A stretch of DNA of 10,337 nucleotides from M3007 sp038249605 (GCA_038249605.1 JBBSDH010000159.1:1-10337), one strand, 5' to 3'; shown: positions 1-7,254, numbered from the stretch's first letter. Notes: generated by a model from the letters alone, not told the origin. Program-made: numbers and translations.

Positions 1-729
1 AAGATCGTTTTCATAAATAAAACCGGTCATAAATAAAGCCGTTGGAGCTTTGGCGTGGGAAGGCATGTTGTCAACCACATGGTTGTACAACTGAAGGGCC
101 TTGTTGGGATTTTCAATCGTTTTGGCCAGACCACCCGCCCGCATCAGCAAATCAACGCTTTTATCCACTTGTTTTTTCTGAACCAGATCGGCGAATGCTT
201 CACAAGTTTCAATGTATTGCATGGCAAATACCTTGTCCGGACGAGCAGCCGAACCCATCTTGCGTTCAAGGCTGACCAAGCTGGAATCTATCCAGGGAAG
301 GTTTTTTTCAAGATGGAACTTCATTTTATCGATGTCGTCTGGATCAAGTCGGACTGCCGATTGTTTTTTGTAGAGGTAAGCGGCCCAGATACGCGCATAA
401 AGGCCGATGGGAGCGGTCATTGCCTGACCGTCGGAATGGTTTTTGATGGCATCGTCGAGCCAGCGGCAGGCGCTCACGGCATCTTCGGAAACCGTAAAAC
501 GCAATTCCGCAGCACGGCATAGGTACGCCAGGTTTTCAGCGTGTTTTTCTGGATGGCTTTTTACGGCTTTGCGGTAGAGGTTCGCAAGGCTATCGGCAAG
601 CGTTGCGGATGGCGCAGCAGCATATCGGGATTCAAGTTGCTGGATGGTCGCAGTATGGTCGTTCTTACAGGAGCTCCAAATCAGGGACAAAAGAAGCGGA
701 ACAAGCGTAAAGGTCAGCGCTTTTTTCAT
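1..729 (-). CDS. TPR-type lipoprotein (partial, C-terminus outside window)
   Basis: The reading frame is open from an ATG at 729 to the window edge, giving 243 codons with no stop, so the C-terminus is missing. The N-terminus is a lipoprotein signal: MKK, a hydrophobic run (LTFTLVPLLLSLI), then WSSC with Cys21 as the likely lipidation site. The lipobox is loose (Trp at -3), which Bacteroidota tolerate. The rest is helical and low in motifs, except around residues 205-243, where NPNKALQLYNHVVDNMP followed by ALFMTGFIYEND fits a tetratricopeptide repeat of the kind common in Bacteroidetes outer-membrane or periplasmic lipoproteins. The expected role is protein-protein scaffolding in the envelope; no enzyme function is visible. 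It starts 25 bases after the purM stop and is probably the last gene of that operon. The family assignment is by pattern only. Confidence 0.75.
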   Translation of the reverse strand, partial: MKKALTFTLVPLLLSLIWSSCKNDHTATIQQLESRYAAAPSATLADSLANLYRKAVKSHPEKHAENLAYLCRAAELRFTVSEDAVSACRWLDDAIKNHSDGQAMTAPIGLYARIWAAYLYKKQSAVRLDPDDIDKMKFHLEKNLPWIDSSLVSLERKMGSAARPDKVFAMQYIETCEAFADLVQKKQVDKSVDLLMRAGGLAKTIENPNKALQLYNHVVDNMPSHAKAPTALFMTGFIYENDL

Positions 730-754
730 GCTTAAGGATGAGTTTTTCTGTTGG

Positions 755-1927
755 TTATGCGTAATCAAAAGTACCATACGGCGTTTGCAATTGTACCGTT
801 GGATGGTCGGCTGTTTCTACCCTTCCAACCACGCGTGCGTCTATGCCGAACGATTTGCTAAGGGTAACAATTTTATCGGCAAGGTGTTCGGGAACATAAA
901 TTTCCATTCGGTGGCCCATGTTGAAAACCTGGTACATCTCGCGCCAATCGGTGGCGCTGTTGCCGTGGATGAGTCGGAAAAGCGGTGGCAAAGGAAAGAG
1001 GTTGTTTTTCACCACTCTTGCATTTTGCAGGAATTTCAAAACCTTGGTTTGCCCTCCACCGCTGTTGTGGATGATGCTGCTGATGTGCGGACGGTATTCG
1101 GCCAAAAGTGCGTGCAAGACAGGCAGGTAAGTACGGGTAGGTGAAAGCACCAATTTGCCAGCTGCCATGGTATGTCCGCCGCCGATGTCTACCATGTCGG
1201 TAAGTTTGGTTTTGCCGGTATACACCACTTCGTTGGGCAGCGAGGGATCAAAACTTTCAGGGTATTTGGTTGCGTAGCTTTTTTCAAAAACGTCGTGGCG
1301 CGCCGCAGTGAGTCCGTTGCTGCCCATACCGCCGTTGTAGGTGTCTTCGTAGGTTGCCTGTCCGTACGATGCCAAACCCACAACCACGTCGCCGGGTTTG
1401 ATGTTGCTGTCGATCACATCGCTGCGTTTCATCCGAGCAAAAGCGGTAAAACCTACGTCGATGGTGCGTACGATGTCGCCCACATCGGCTGTTTCGCCGC
1501 CTGCCAGTTGGATGTTGACACCGTGTTTCTGCATGTTTTCAACAAAATCGGACGTACCGCGGATGACGGCGGAAATGACGTCGCCGGAAACCAGTTTTTT
1601 ATTGCGGCCTATGGTACTTGAAAGCATGATGTTGTTGGTACAACCCACGCAAGCCATGTCGTCGAGGTTCATTACGATGGCATCCTGTGCCACGCCTGCC
1701 CAAACGCTGAGGTCGCCCGTTTCACGCCAATAGAGGTAAGCCAGACTGGTTTTGGTACCGGCTGTATCTGCGTGCAGGAGGTTGCAATAGTCCGGATCGC
1801 CTGCTGCGATGTCGGGCAAAATTTTACAAAAAGCATTGGGATACAAGCCTTTGTCCAAGTGTTGGATGGCTGCGTGCACTTCGTCTTTGGAGGCGGAAAC
1901 GCCCCGTTGGTCGTATTTAAGCGGCAT
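755..1927 (-). CDS. purM: Phosphoribosylformylglycinamidine cyclo-ligase (AIR synthase), Bacteroidetes type
   Basis: Cytosolic enzyme of de novo purine synthesis that closes FGAM to AIR using ATP. The 390-residue protein begins YDQRGVSASKDEVH, the N-terminus typical of the Bacteroidetes PurM branch, which is longer than the roughly 345-residue E. coli type. Visible PurM-superfamily motifs, in order: HADTAGTKT (52-60), an MNLDDMACVG stretch (86-95), GGETADVGD (143-151), a HNSGGGQTK loop (287-295, the counterpart of the HITGGG loop in other PurM proteins), and FNMGHRMEIY (345-354). The ATG at 1927 is chosen because it gives the conserved N-terminus. The gene lies 17 bases after the GlmU-like gene and 25 before the TPR lipoprotein, so co-transcription is likely. 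No other pur gene is in the window. A distant AIR-synthase-related paralogue cannot be fully excluded, but the motif set is complete. Confidence 0.93.
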   Translation of the reverse strand: MPLKYDQRGVSASKDEVHAAIQHLDKGLYPNAFCKILPDIAAGDPDYCNLLHADTAGTKTSLAYLYWRETGDLSVWAGVAQDAIVMNLDDMACVGCTNNIMLSSTIGRNKKLVSGDVISAVIRGTSDFVENMQKHGVNIQLAGGETADVGDIVRTIDVGFTAFARMKRSDVIDSNIKPGDVVVGLASYGQATYEDTYNGGMGSNGLTAARHDVFEKSYATKYPESFDPSLPNEVVYTGKTKLTDMVDIGGGHTMAAGKLVLSPTRTYLPVLHALLAEYRPHISSIIHNSGGGQTKVLKFLQNARVVKNNLFPLPPLFRLIHGNSATDWREMYQVFNMGHRMEIYVPEHLADKIVTLSKSFGIDARVVGRVETADHPTVQLQTPYGTFDYA

Positions 1928-1944
1928 AAAGAATGGGCCAGTTT

Positions 1945-3153
1945 TTATTTATCCCACGTACGGTGGGTGGCGGTGCGGTCGTAAATGTGGTACAAAACAG
2001 CCTTTTCAATTTCGTTGAAAACAATACCCCTGCGTTGCAAAACACGTTCGGCCGTTTCACAGGCATCGGGGAAAGTGTAGGTTCGGTAGGCGCTGTCGGC
2101 CCCACCCCAGGAAAAATCGGGGATAAAATTGCGTGGATAACCTGCGCCAAAAACGTTGGCAAAAACCCCCACAACGGTACCTGTGTTGAACATGGTGTTG
2201 ATGCCGCATTTGGCATGGTCGCCCATCACAAGCCCGAAAAACTGCTGGCCCGTTTTTTCAAACCGGCTGGTTTCGTAGTTCCAGAGTTTGACCTCGCTGT
2301 AGTTGTTTTTCAGGTTCGAATTGTTGGTATCGGCGCCAAGGTTGCACCATTCGCCGAGCACTGAATCGCCCAAATACCCCTCATGCGATTTGTTGGAATT
2401 ACCGAAAACAAGACAACGAGCTACTTCCCCTCCAATGCGGCAGCCAGGACCTATGCTGGTGGGTCCGTAAATTTTAGCGCCCATTTTAACGATGGACTCG
2501 GCGCCTATGGCCAGCGGACCGCGGAGCATGCCGCCTTCCATGATCTCAGCGTTTTTGCCGAAATACACAGGACCATCTGACGCATTGATGATGCAACATT
2601 CGATGCGGACACCGGGTTCGAGAAATACAAGGTGTTCACCGATCACGCGGTTGGTTTCGGACAAAGGTTGCGATTCCCGACCAGCGGTAATATCTGTAAT
2701 GTCAGCAATTAAAGCCTCCGCGTTGAAACGGATCAGGTCCCACGACCGTTCGATGAACTGAAGGGGGATGGCTTCGTCGATGTCTACGCCATCCAATTCG
2801 CGTACTTCCTCGTCTTCAATGAGTGCTTCAAACTGGGCCTCATTGAGCCTGGCTGCAAGGAGTTCACCGTTGAAGAGCAACGCCTGGTTGGCTTCCAATG
2901 CCTTGATCTTGCGGACAAGCGCATCGTTTGGAATAACACCACCGTGGATGATGAGGTTGTCGTCCTCAATACGCATGGGAAATTTTTCCTGAAGGTATTC
3001 CTGGGTGATGTAGGAAACGGAAGCTTTCAGGCGGCGTTCCCATTTTTCCCGAAGGGTAAGTACGCCTATGCGCAACTCCCCCATGGGCCGTGTGGCCGTA
3101 AGCGGCAGTAGGTGGTTGCGGGCATCGGAGTCGAAAAGAATGACGTTAAGCAT
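1945..3153 (-). CDS. GlmU-like sugar nucleotidyltransferase / acetyltransferase (alternative Bacteroidetes GlmU)
   Basis: A 402-residue protein of the family found in Bacteroidetes in place of, or beside, classical GlmU (the family modelled as TIGR03991, named here from memory). The N-terminal part carries TRPMGELRIGVLTLREKWE (21-39), the family's version of the pyrophosphorylase loop. The C-terminal part, roughly residues 170-350, is a left-handed beta-helix of hexapeptide turns (GPVYFG, GPLAIG, GPTSIG and similar). Within it NSNKSHEGYLGDSVLG (252-267) and NLGADTNNSNLKNNYSEVK (271-289) resemble the acetyl-CoA and acceptor-site region of GlmU. The expected role is the last steps to UDP-GlcNAc for peptidoglycan and LPS, in the cytosol. 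It is the first gene of the set continuing into purM. A weak promoter-like pair in the minus direction (CAAAA at 3232-3236, CAAAACTG at 3206-3213, 18-base spacer) lies upstream. Substrate specificity is not shown by the sequence. Confidence 0.85.
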   Translation of the reverse strand: MLNVILFDSDARNHLLPLTATRPMGELRIGVLTLREKWERRLKASVSYITQEYLQEKFPMRIEDDNLIIHGGVIPNDALVRKIKALEANQALLFNGELLAARLNEAQFEALIEDEEVRELDGVDIDEAIPLQFIERSWDLIRFNAEALIADITDITAGRESQPLSETNRVIGEHLVFLEPGVRIECCIINASDGPVYFGKNAEIMEGGMLRGPLAIGAESIVKMGAKIYGPTSIGPGCRIGGEVARCLVFGNSNKSHEGYLGDSVLGEWCNLGADTNNSNLKNNYSEVKLWNYETSRFEKTGQQFFGLVMGDHAKCGINTMFNTGTVVGVFANVFGAGYPRNFIPDFSWGGADSAYRTYTFPDACETAERVLQRRGIVFNEIEKAVLYHIYDRTATHRTWDK

Positions 3154-3244
3154 AGTGTGCGCAGCAAAGCGTGTACCGGATGTTTCGTTCCTTTAAAAAA
3201 GGTTTCAAAACTGTTGTCGGCACAAAAGTCGCAAAAGAAGACAT

Positions 3245-3286
3245 AAAAAAAAGTCCCAATCTGCACGAAGCCTATCGGGACCTTTT
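3245..3286 (-). terminator. Rho-independent terminator after rpmE2
   Basis: Read on the minus strand, AAAAGGTCCC (3277-3286) pairs with GGGACTTTTT (3248-3257): ten base pairs with one G-U wobble around a 19-base loop. The stem runs directly into a T tract (A tract 3245-3252 on the plus strand). It lies 24 bases after the L31 stop and before the GlmU-like gene, so it separates the two transcription units. Confidence 0.85.
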
Positions 3287-3309
3287 AAAGCAAGCCATTT
3301 TGAATGTAC

Positions 3310-3564
3310 TTACTTGGTAAATTTTGCAAATTTCTTGTTGAACTTGTCGATACGGCCAGCCGTATCCACAAATTTCATTTTGCCCGTGAAGAACGGATGA
3401 CTGAAGGACGAGATTTCCATTTTGACCAATGGATACTCTTTGCCGTCTTCCCAGGTGGTTTTTTCACGGGAGTTGGCGCAGGAACGGCCCAGAAATGCTT
3501 CATCAGTGGAAATATCTTTGAATACCACGAAGCGGTAGTTGGACGGATGAATTTCTTTTTTCAT
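3310..3564 (-). CDS. rpmE2: 50S ribosomal protein L31, type B
   Basis: An 84-residue protein of the large ribosomal subunit. It matches type B L31 from end to end: MKKEIHPSNYRFVVFKD at the start, DGKEYPLVKMEISSFSHPF in the middle, and FVDTAGRIDKFNKKF near the end. The paired CxxC zinc ligands of the zinc-binding form are absent (only Cys29 is present), so this is the zinc-independent version. The length is normal for the family. The gene appears to stand alone: a good Bacteroidota promoter lies 50-85 bases upstream and an intrinsic terminator follows the stop. In some bacteria type B L31 is expressed under zinc limitation and repressed by Zur; no Zur-like operator was recognised here, and whether a zinc-type copy exists elsewhere cannot be seen. 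Confidence 0.97.
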   Translation of the reverse strand: MKKEIHPSNYRFVVFKDISTDEAFLGRSCANSREKTTWEDGKEYPLVKMEISSFSHPFFTGKMKFVDTAGRIDKFNKKFAKFTK

Positions 3565-3616
3565 AATATAAAGCAGAAAAAATTACTTACAAAATCGTTT
3601 TGAACAAATCGAGGCG

Positions 3617-3647
3617 CAAAAGTATGGTTAATTCCCGTTTTTTCCAA
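3617..3647 (-). promoter_or_regulatory. Bacteroidota-type promoter for rpmE2
   Basis: On the minus strand there is a TTG (3645-3647), a 20-base spacer, and TACTTTTG (3617-3624). This is an exact match to the TAnnTTTG -7 element with a correctly placed -33 element. Transcription would start near 3610, giving a leader of about 46 bases before the L31 ATG. Confidence 0.65.
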
Positions 3648-3669
3648 CACATTTAAAACAAAATATTTT

Positions 3670-4278
3670 TCACAAAACTTGTGCCGACGCTTTAAATCGT
3701 TTGTGCAAGTCCCAAACCTGTGGAACCAAGGCATTCAAACCATCATTTTTTATGGTAAAATGGGCCAGGGCTACTTTTTCAGCTTCCGACATTTGACTTT
3801 GTATCCGCGCCCGCACTTCTGATTCCAACATCCCATCGCGTTGTATGACACGTTGAATACGCACGTTTTCGGGTGCAGTTACCACTACAAGGTAGTCTAA
3901 AAACCGGTAAGCGCCACTTTCCACCATAAGAGCCGCCTCCTTGATGGTGTAGGCATGCCCTGCCGCTGCCATGGAAAGGTGCCAGGAGGAACTGTCCGTT
4001 TCCACGGCAGGATGCACCAGGCCATTCAATGCCGCAAGTTTTTCGGGTTGCGCAAAAACCACCGACGCAACGTACGCCCGGTTGTAAGCGCCATCGGCGT
4101 GGTAAGCCTCGCTTCCGAGCAAGTTGATGATGCCTTCACGGAGTGCTGAATCCTCGGTGATCAACACTTTGGCTCGGTCGTCGGCGTAATACACCGGCAC
4201 ACCAAGGATTTCAAACATGGCGCAAACGGTTGTTTTGCCGCTGCCAATGCCTCCGGTGATGCCTACTCTTAAACTCAT
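3670..4278 (-). CDS. coaE: Dephospho-CoA kinase
   Basis: Last enzyme of coenzyme A synthesis: it phosphorylates the 3'-hydroxyl of dephospho-CoA using ATP, in the cytosol. The 202-residue length is normal. The N-terminus carries the P-loop GGIGSGKT (9-16) in the context VGITGGIGSGKTTV. The family landmark ADDRAK (32-37) follows; it contains the conserved Asp pair, and HPAVE (89-93) is the characteristic substrate-side motif. Later, ALMVESGAYRFLDYLVVVTAP and a RVIQRDGMLESEVRARIQSQM stretch fit the lid and C-terminal region of CoaE. The ATG at 4278 places the P-loop at the usual distance from the start. It lies 58 bases downstream of crtY with a large inverted repeat between them, and about 20 bases before the rpmE2 promoter. 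No obvious T-tracted terminator follows it. Confidence 0.95.
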   Translation of the reverse strand: MSLRVGITGGIGSGKTTVCAMFEILGVPVYYADDRAKVLITEDSALREGIINLLGSEAYHADGAYNRAYVASVVFAQPEKLAALNGLVHPAVETDSSSWHLSMAAAGHAYTIKEAALMVESGAYRFLDYLVVVTAPENVRIQRVIQRDGMLESEVRARIQSQMSEAEKVALAHFTIKNDGLNALVPQVWDLHKRFKASAQVL

Positions 4279-4282
4279 GTTT

Positions 4283-4359
4283 TTGGTCGGTTTTTAGTCG
4301 GTTGGTCGGTTGGTCAATTGGTCGCGTCTAAACCGATTAAAAACCGACCAACCGACCAA
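4283..4359. repeat. Complex inverted/tandem repeat between crtY and coaE
   Basis: The arms at 4283-4303 and 4331-4351 are 21 bases each and complementary at 20 positions. The exception, 4297 against 4337, is a G-T wobble in plus-strand RNA and a C-A mismatch in minus-strand RNA. The loop is 27 bases. The left arm continues as short tandem units (GGTCGGTT-like), so a second perfect pairing of 14 bases, 4302-4315 with 4346-4359, competes with the first. The right arm overlaps the end of crtY and encodes its last residues, FGRLVGF. No T tract follows on either strand, so it is not a standard intrinsic terminator. It may stabilise or attenuate the crtY-coaE transcript, or it may belong to a dispersed genomic repeat family. 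Confidence 0.75.
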
Positions 4360-5551
4360 ATTGCTTCATGGCGGCGAGGGTAAAAACACCTGTGGGCGCC
4401 GTAGCCATAATGCGTAAATTTTCCGGCAAGGTACTGTCTTCGTCGAGGAAACGGAAAACAGTCGTTGCCGGCAGGGCACGGAACATACGTTTGAACACCT
4501 CGCCGCCCAAATCGCCTTTTTGTTGCAAAACTTTGAGCAGAACGCTGTCGAAAAACCGGAAATGTGGCGCTGAAGCCAAAAGTGCCGGGTTGGGCACACC
4601 GTTTTTTGCCCAATCATCAACGAGCAATTGGAGTTTGCGTTGGGTCCTTTTAAAGGCATAACCGCTCGAGCCTTTTACAAAACCGCCTGCGGTACCAATG
4701 TTGATTACACGACCATCGGAAACGGCGGGAAATGCCGCGTCTGTCATGGGGATGATGCCAAATTCGGTTTCTTCTACGGTGTATTTTTCAACGTTCAAAA
4801 AATGGGTGAAGTAGTTTTTCAACGCTTCCTCGTATTCCTTTTCCTGCAGAAGATGGGGAGAAAAAATGGTGTATTCCACCAATGCGCGGGTAGCAGAAAA
4901 GGGCAACACATACACGAAACGCGTGGCGCCGTCCTGGTCCATTCGAAAATCCATAAACGTTACACAGGTTGGATCAAAAACCGGCTTTTCTGTCTCCACC
5001 AACCAACCTTTAAAATGTTGCAAAAGAAGGATGTGGTTGCCACTACCCTGCTGCACCGAGTGGCTGGCATTGGTGAAGGGCTGTTCAAAAAACGGGTTTT
5101 CGGGTATCAAAGGACTTTTGACCAGTGCGCTGTTGAACACCAACCCAGCCGTAAAAATACCTGCATCGGTTGATACGGTTCCGTTTGGAGCATTAATGTT
5201 TAGTATGCCGGCTTTCAACCAGGTGTGGTTCGGATTGGTTGCGATTTGTTGTTTTGACCATTGGTAAAAATCGCTGGCACGCACCATATGGTAACGGTAA
5301 GGCGCTATGTCGAGTCGACGCTCAAAACCGGGGGCGTAAAACTTGCAGGCATCCCAGGTAAAAGTTGCAACGGCGGGCATGTTTTCATCGTCGCGCGCCC
5401 AAAAACACCAGGTACGGTCATTGGCATTTTTATCGTCGCGATCGATGATCAACACCCTTTTTGATCGCAACACAGGATCAAGCGCCAAAAGCCGGGCCAG
5501 CGTAAGTCCGGCCAAACCTGCGCCGGCTATGACCACATCGTAGGAGTTCAA
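4337..5551 (-). CDS. crtY: Lycopene beta-cyclase (CrtY type)
   Basis: A 404-residue FAD/NAD(P)-fold enzyme that closes the ends of lycopene to beta-ionone rings in carotenoid synthesis, at the membrane. The N-terminus has the dinucleotide-binding GAGLAG (10-15). Family landmarks follow: NDRTWCFW (44-51), FMDFR (199-203, the FxDxR region), an ETEFGIIPM stretch (261-269), and GTAGGFVKGSSGYAF (286-300). The start is a TTG. An in-frame TAA lies 18 bases upstream of it and the first in-frame ATG would remove the nucleotide-binding motif, so TTG is the credible start. The last seven codons lie in the inverted repeat shared with the intergenic region. No crtB, crtI or crtZ is nearby, so the rest of the pathway must be elsewhere. 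It may be co-transcribed with coaE. Confidence 0.92.
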   Translation of the reverse strand: MNSYDVVIAGAGLAGLTLARLLALDPVLRSKRVLIIDRDDKNANDRTWCFWARDDENMPAVATFTWDACKFYAPGFERRLDIAPYRYHMVRASDFYQWSKQQIATNPNHTWLKAGILNINAPNGTVSTDAGIFTAGLVFNSALVKSPLIPENPFFEQPFTNASHSVQQGSGNHILLLQHFKGWLVETEKPVFDPTCVTFMDFRMDQDGATRFVYVLPFSATRALVEYTIFSPHLLQEKEYEEALKNYFTHFLNVEKYTVEETEFGIIPMTDAAFPAVSDGRVINIGTAGGFVKGSSGYAFKRTQRKLQLLVDDWAKNGVPNPALLASAPHFRFFDSVLLKVLQQKGDLGGEVFKRMFRALPATTVFRFLDEDSTLPENLRIMATAPTGVFTLAAMKQFGRLVGF

Positions 5552-5552
5552 G

Positions 5553-5594
5553 GTTTGAAGTTTAAAAGTTTAAAGGATTTTGAAGTACTTAAAG
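5553..5594. repeat. Short AT-rich near-tandem repeats in the divergent intergenic region
   Basis: The segment holds repeated AGTTTAAA-like words and two longer imperfect copies (TTTGAAGTTTAAAAG and TTTTGAAGTACTTAAAG) about 25 bases apart, just upstream of the TTG start of crtY. They could be replication slippage or a leader or operator element; no known binding site is recognised. Confidence 0.4.
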
Positions 5595-5620
5595 AATTAA
5601 TTGGGTAAATGGTTCATAGG

Positions 5621-5650
5621 TTGGGTTCTGAGATAAGTCCATTACATTTA
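5621..5650 (+). promoter_or_regulatory. Putative Bacteroidota promoter for the plus-strand operon
   Basis: A TTG (5621-5623), a 19-base spacer and TACATTTA (5643-5650) match TTG-N19-TAnnTTTG except for the last base. Transcription would begin near 5657, leaving a leader of about 14 bases before the ATG at 5671. The placement is good but the match is incomplete, so this is moderate evidence. Confidence 0.4.
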
Positions 5651-5670
5651 CGGCCGCAATACCCGTTGAA

Positions 5671-7254
5671 ATGAATGCATCCCTTCCCTTTTACAACAGT
5701 CTGTCAGAAGACGCGATCAAGCGTGCGTTTGTTCCGTTTTTAAAAGATTTTTACAAAAACAGGTATGCTTTTCACCATGAAAGTTTTGAAGCACATACCG
5801 ACAATGTGAGCGCAAGCGGCATCATCGCCGATGGCATGGTGCGTTTCAGGCGCGAAGACGGCAGGGAATTCCTTTGCACCTACGAGGCCACATCGCTCGA
5901 CAAAACCGAGGAGGTACGTTACACCCTGAACACCAAATACCTGATGTGGGACGCTCTGGCTTTTGGCGCCTTCGCCACAGCGCTAAACTACGCTGTTTTG
6001 TTCTATTTCAGGTTTGAATGGCTGCACGGACTACAAACCATCGGAAACATCGGACTGGTACTTGGCATTGGCATGATCACTTTTTTTGCATGGCAGTTGC
6101 TGATGCAAAACTGGCGTAAATACCGTTACATCTATGCCGTTGAACAATTTAAAAGGTATTTTGCACACGAACAGTGGATAGCCCTTGGTGAAGATGTTTT
6201 CCCGGCACCCACCGACCCCTACCTCACGGAGTTGAAAAACCAGTGCATGTACCACGGCTTCGGCCTGGCTTTTGTGCACAAAACCGGTCTTGTTCGTGTT
6301 GTTATGGCGCCTTCACGGCTGGGTATTTTCGGAAAAGACCGCCGCATGGCGGATTGGGTCACTCAAAACCAGTGGTTCCAAACCGTAGCCAACAACCTCA
6401 AAGTGGTAACACAAACGCGGTCGGACATGCCGTCCATCACCACACGTACCGTCAATTTTGTATTCCGACCCATCAACCAGTGGGTAATCAAACCCGTCAA
6501 CAAATTCTTCCTTCCACAAGCCGGCGATGTGAACCGCTACATGACCGTTCAGGGTGTTCAGAAATGGATATTTGCCTTATCGCTGATGCTTGTCACGCCC
6601 CTCATGTTCCATGTTTTCAAATACGAGGAACAGGCTTTCACCGACACCGAAAAGTACCTGCCAAAACGCTACGAGGAAAACCCGGAGGACGAAACCTACT
6701 ACCTTGAAAAAAGCGATCCTGTGCCCGACGATGCTTACGACGGACGGGGCATACCCAAACAATACCCGCTTGGAAACAGGACTGCTGCTTCCGATGAAGC
6801 CGTTAATACCATCGATCTGAGCAGCGGTAATGAGGAAGAACCGGTTAAACCTGTAAAAAAACCGGTCACCAAACCCCTTGAAAAGCCCAAACCTGCCTTC
6901 AAACCCAAACCCGCAGAACCCAAAAAAAATCAGTCTGTAGGCATACAAGCTGTAAAACCCGTTGATCCTTGTTCGGTGTGGGACACCCGTAAAGGATGGA
7001 TCATACAGGACAACGCCTTCTCCGCCCGAGAAACAGCCAATCTTCGTGTAAAAGCGCTGCAACAGCGTGGTTTGAAAGCCGAAGTTGTGGCTAAAAAATG
7101 CTTGTCGCCCGGCGGCTCAGGGTTCATTGTGTTGCTCGACGTATTGTTCAGCAAAGAAACCGAAGCGCGCATACGGGCCGCTGAAATCCTGGAAGCCCTT
7201 GAGAGATACAACCTCGACCAGGGCTCTCCCATGGTCAAAAGCATCAATTTGTGA
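5671..7254 (+). CDS. Three-pass membrane protein with periplasmic SPOR-like C-terminal domain
   Basis: A 527-residue protein not recognised as a named family. Visible parts, in order: an N-terminal soluble domain (1-90); two hydrophobic helices (about 91-113 and 122-145) joined by a short loop; a second soluble domain (about 150-297) opening with the basic NWRKYRYIY; a third helix (about 298-316); an acidic then Lys/Pro-rich linker (320-430); and a C-terminal domain (about 440-513). That last domain has the two-repeat pattern of SPOR domains: WIIQDNAFSARETANLRVKAL, then FIVLLDVLFSKETEARIRAAEIL. The positive-inside rule puts the first two domains in the cytosol and the SPOR-like tail in the periplasm, where SPOR domains bind denuded peptidoglycan. 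The N-terminal GIIADGMVRF and CTYEATS stretches faintly recall a PD-(D/E)xK fold, but Thr replaces the usual Lys. It is the first gene of the plus-strand operon and its stop overlaps the next start by four bases. The SPOR assignment is by pattern only. Confidence 0.8.
   Translation: MNASLPFYNSLSEDAIKRAFVPFLKDFYKNRYAFHHESFEAHTDNVSASGIIADGMVRFRREDGREFLCTYEATSLDKTEEVRYTLNTKYLMWDALAFGAFATALNYAVLFYFRFEWLHGLQTIGNIGLVLGIGMITFFAWQLLMQNWRKYRYIYAVEQFKRYFAHEQWIALGEDVFPAPTDPYLTELKNQCMYHGFGLAFVHKTGLVRVVMAPSRLGIFGKDRRMADWVTQNQWFQTVANNLKVVTQTRSDMPSITTRTVNFVFRPINQWVIKPVNKFFLPQAGDVNRYMTVQGVQKWIFALSLMLVTPLMFHVFKYEEQAFTDTEKYLPKRYEENPEDETYYLEKSDPVPDDAYDGRGIPKQYPLGNRTAASDEAVNTIDLSSGNEEEPVKPVKKPVTKPLEKPKPAFKPKPAEPKKNQSVGIQAVKPVDPCSVWDTRKGWIIQDNAFSARETANLRVKALQQRGLKAEVVAKKCLSPGGSGFIVLLDVLFSKETEARIRAAEILEALERYNLDQGSPMVKSINL

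Noticed and set aside
55..522. 155-codon open frame on the plus strand at the left edge
   Set aside because: The opposite strand carries a 243-codon frame with a lipoprotein signal and a TPR motif, which explains this region better.
1933..2364. 143-codon open frame on the plus strand opposite the GlmU-like gene
   Set aside because: It is antisense to a protein with clear beta-helix motifs, has no recognisable domain, and has no promoter-like start; it is a by-product of the codon bias of the real gene.
3206..3236. Weak promoter-like pair upstream of the GlmU-like gene
   Set aside because: The -7 element is CAGTTTTG on the minus strand, lacking the leading T, so it is noted in the gene entry but is too weak for a separate feature.
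3671..3683. Small perfect inverted repeat (CACAA, 3-base loop, TTGTG) at the coaE stop
   Set aside because: The stem is only five AT-rich pairs and is followed by an A-rich stretch, not a T tract, in the coaE direction, so it is not a convincing terminator.
4628..5173. 181-codon open frame on the plus strand opposite crtY
   Set aside because: It lies wholly inside the lycopene cyclase gene, whose motifs are strong on the other strand; the translated product resembles no known family.
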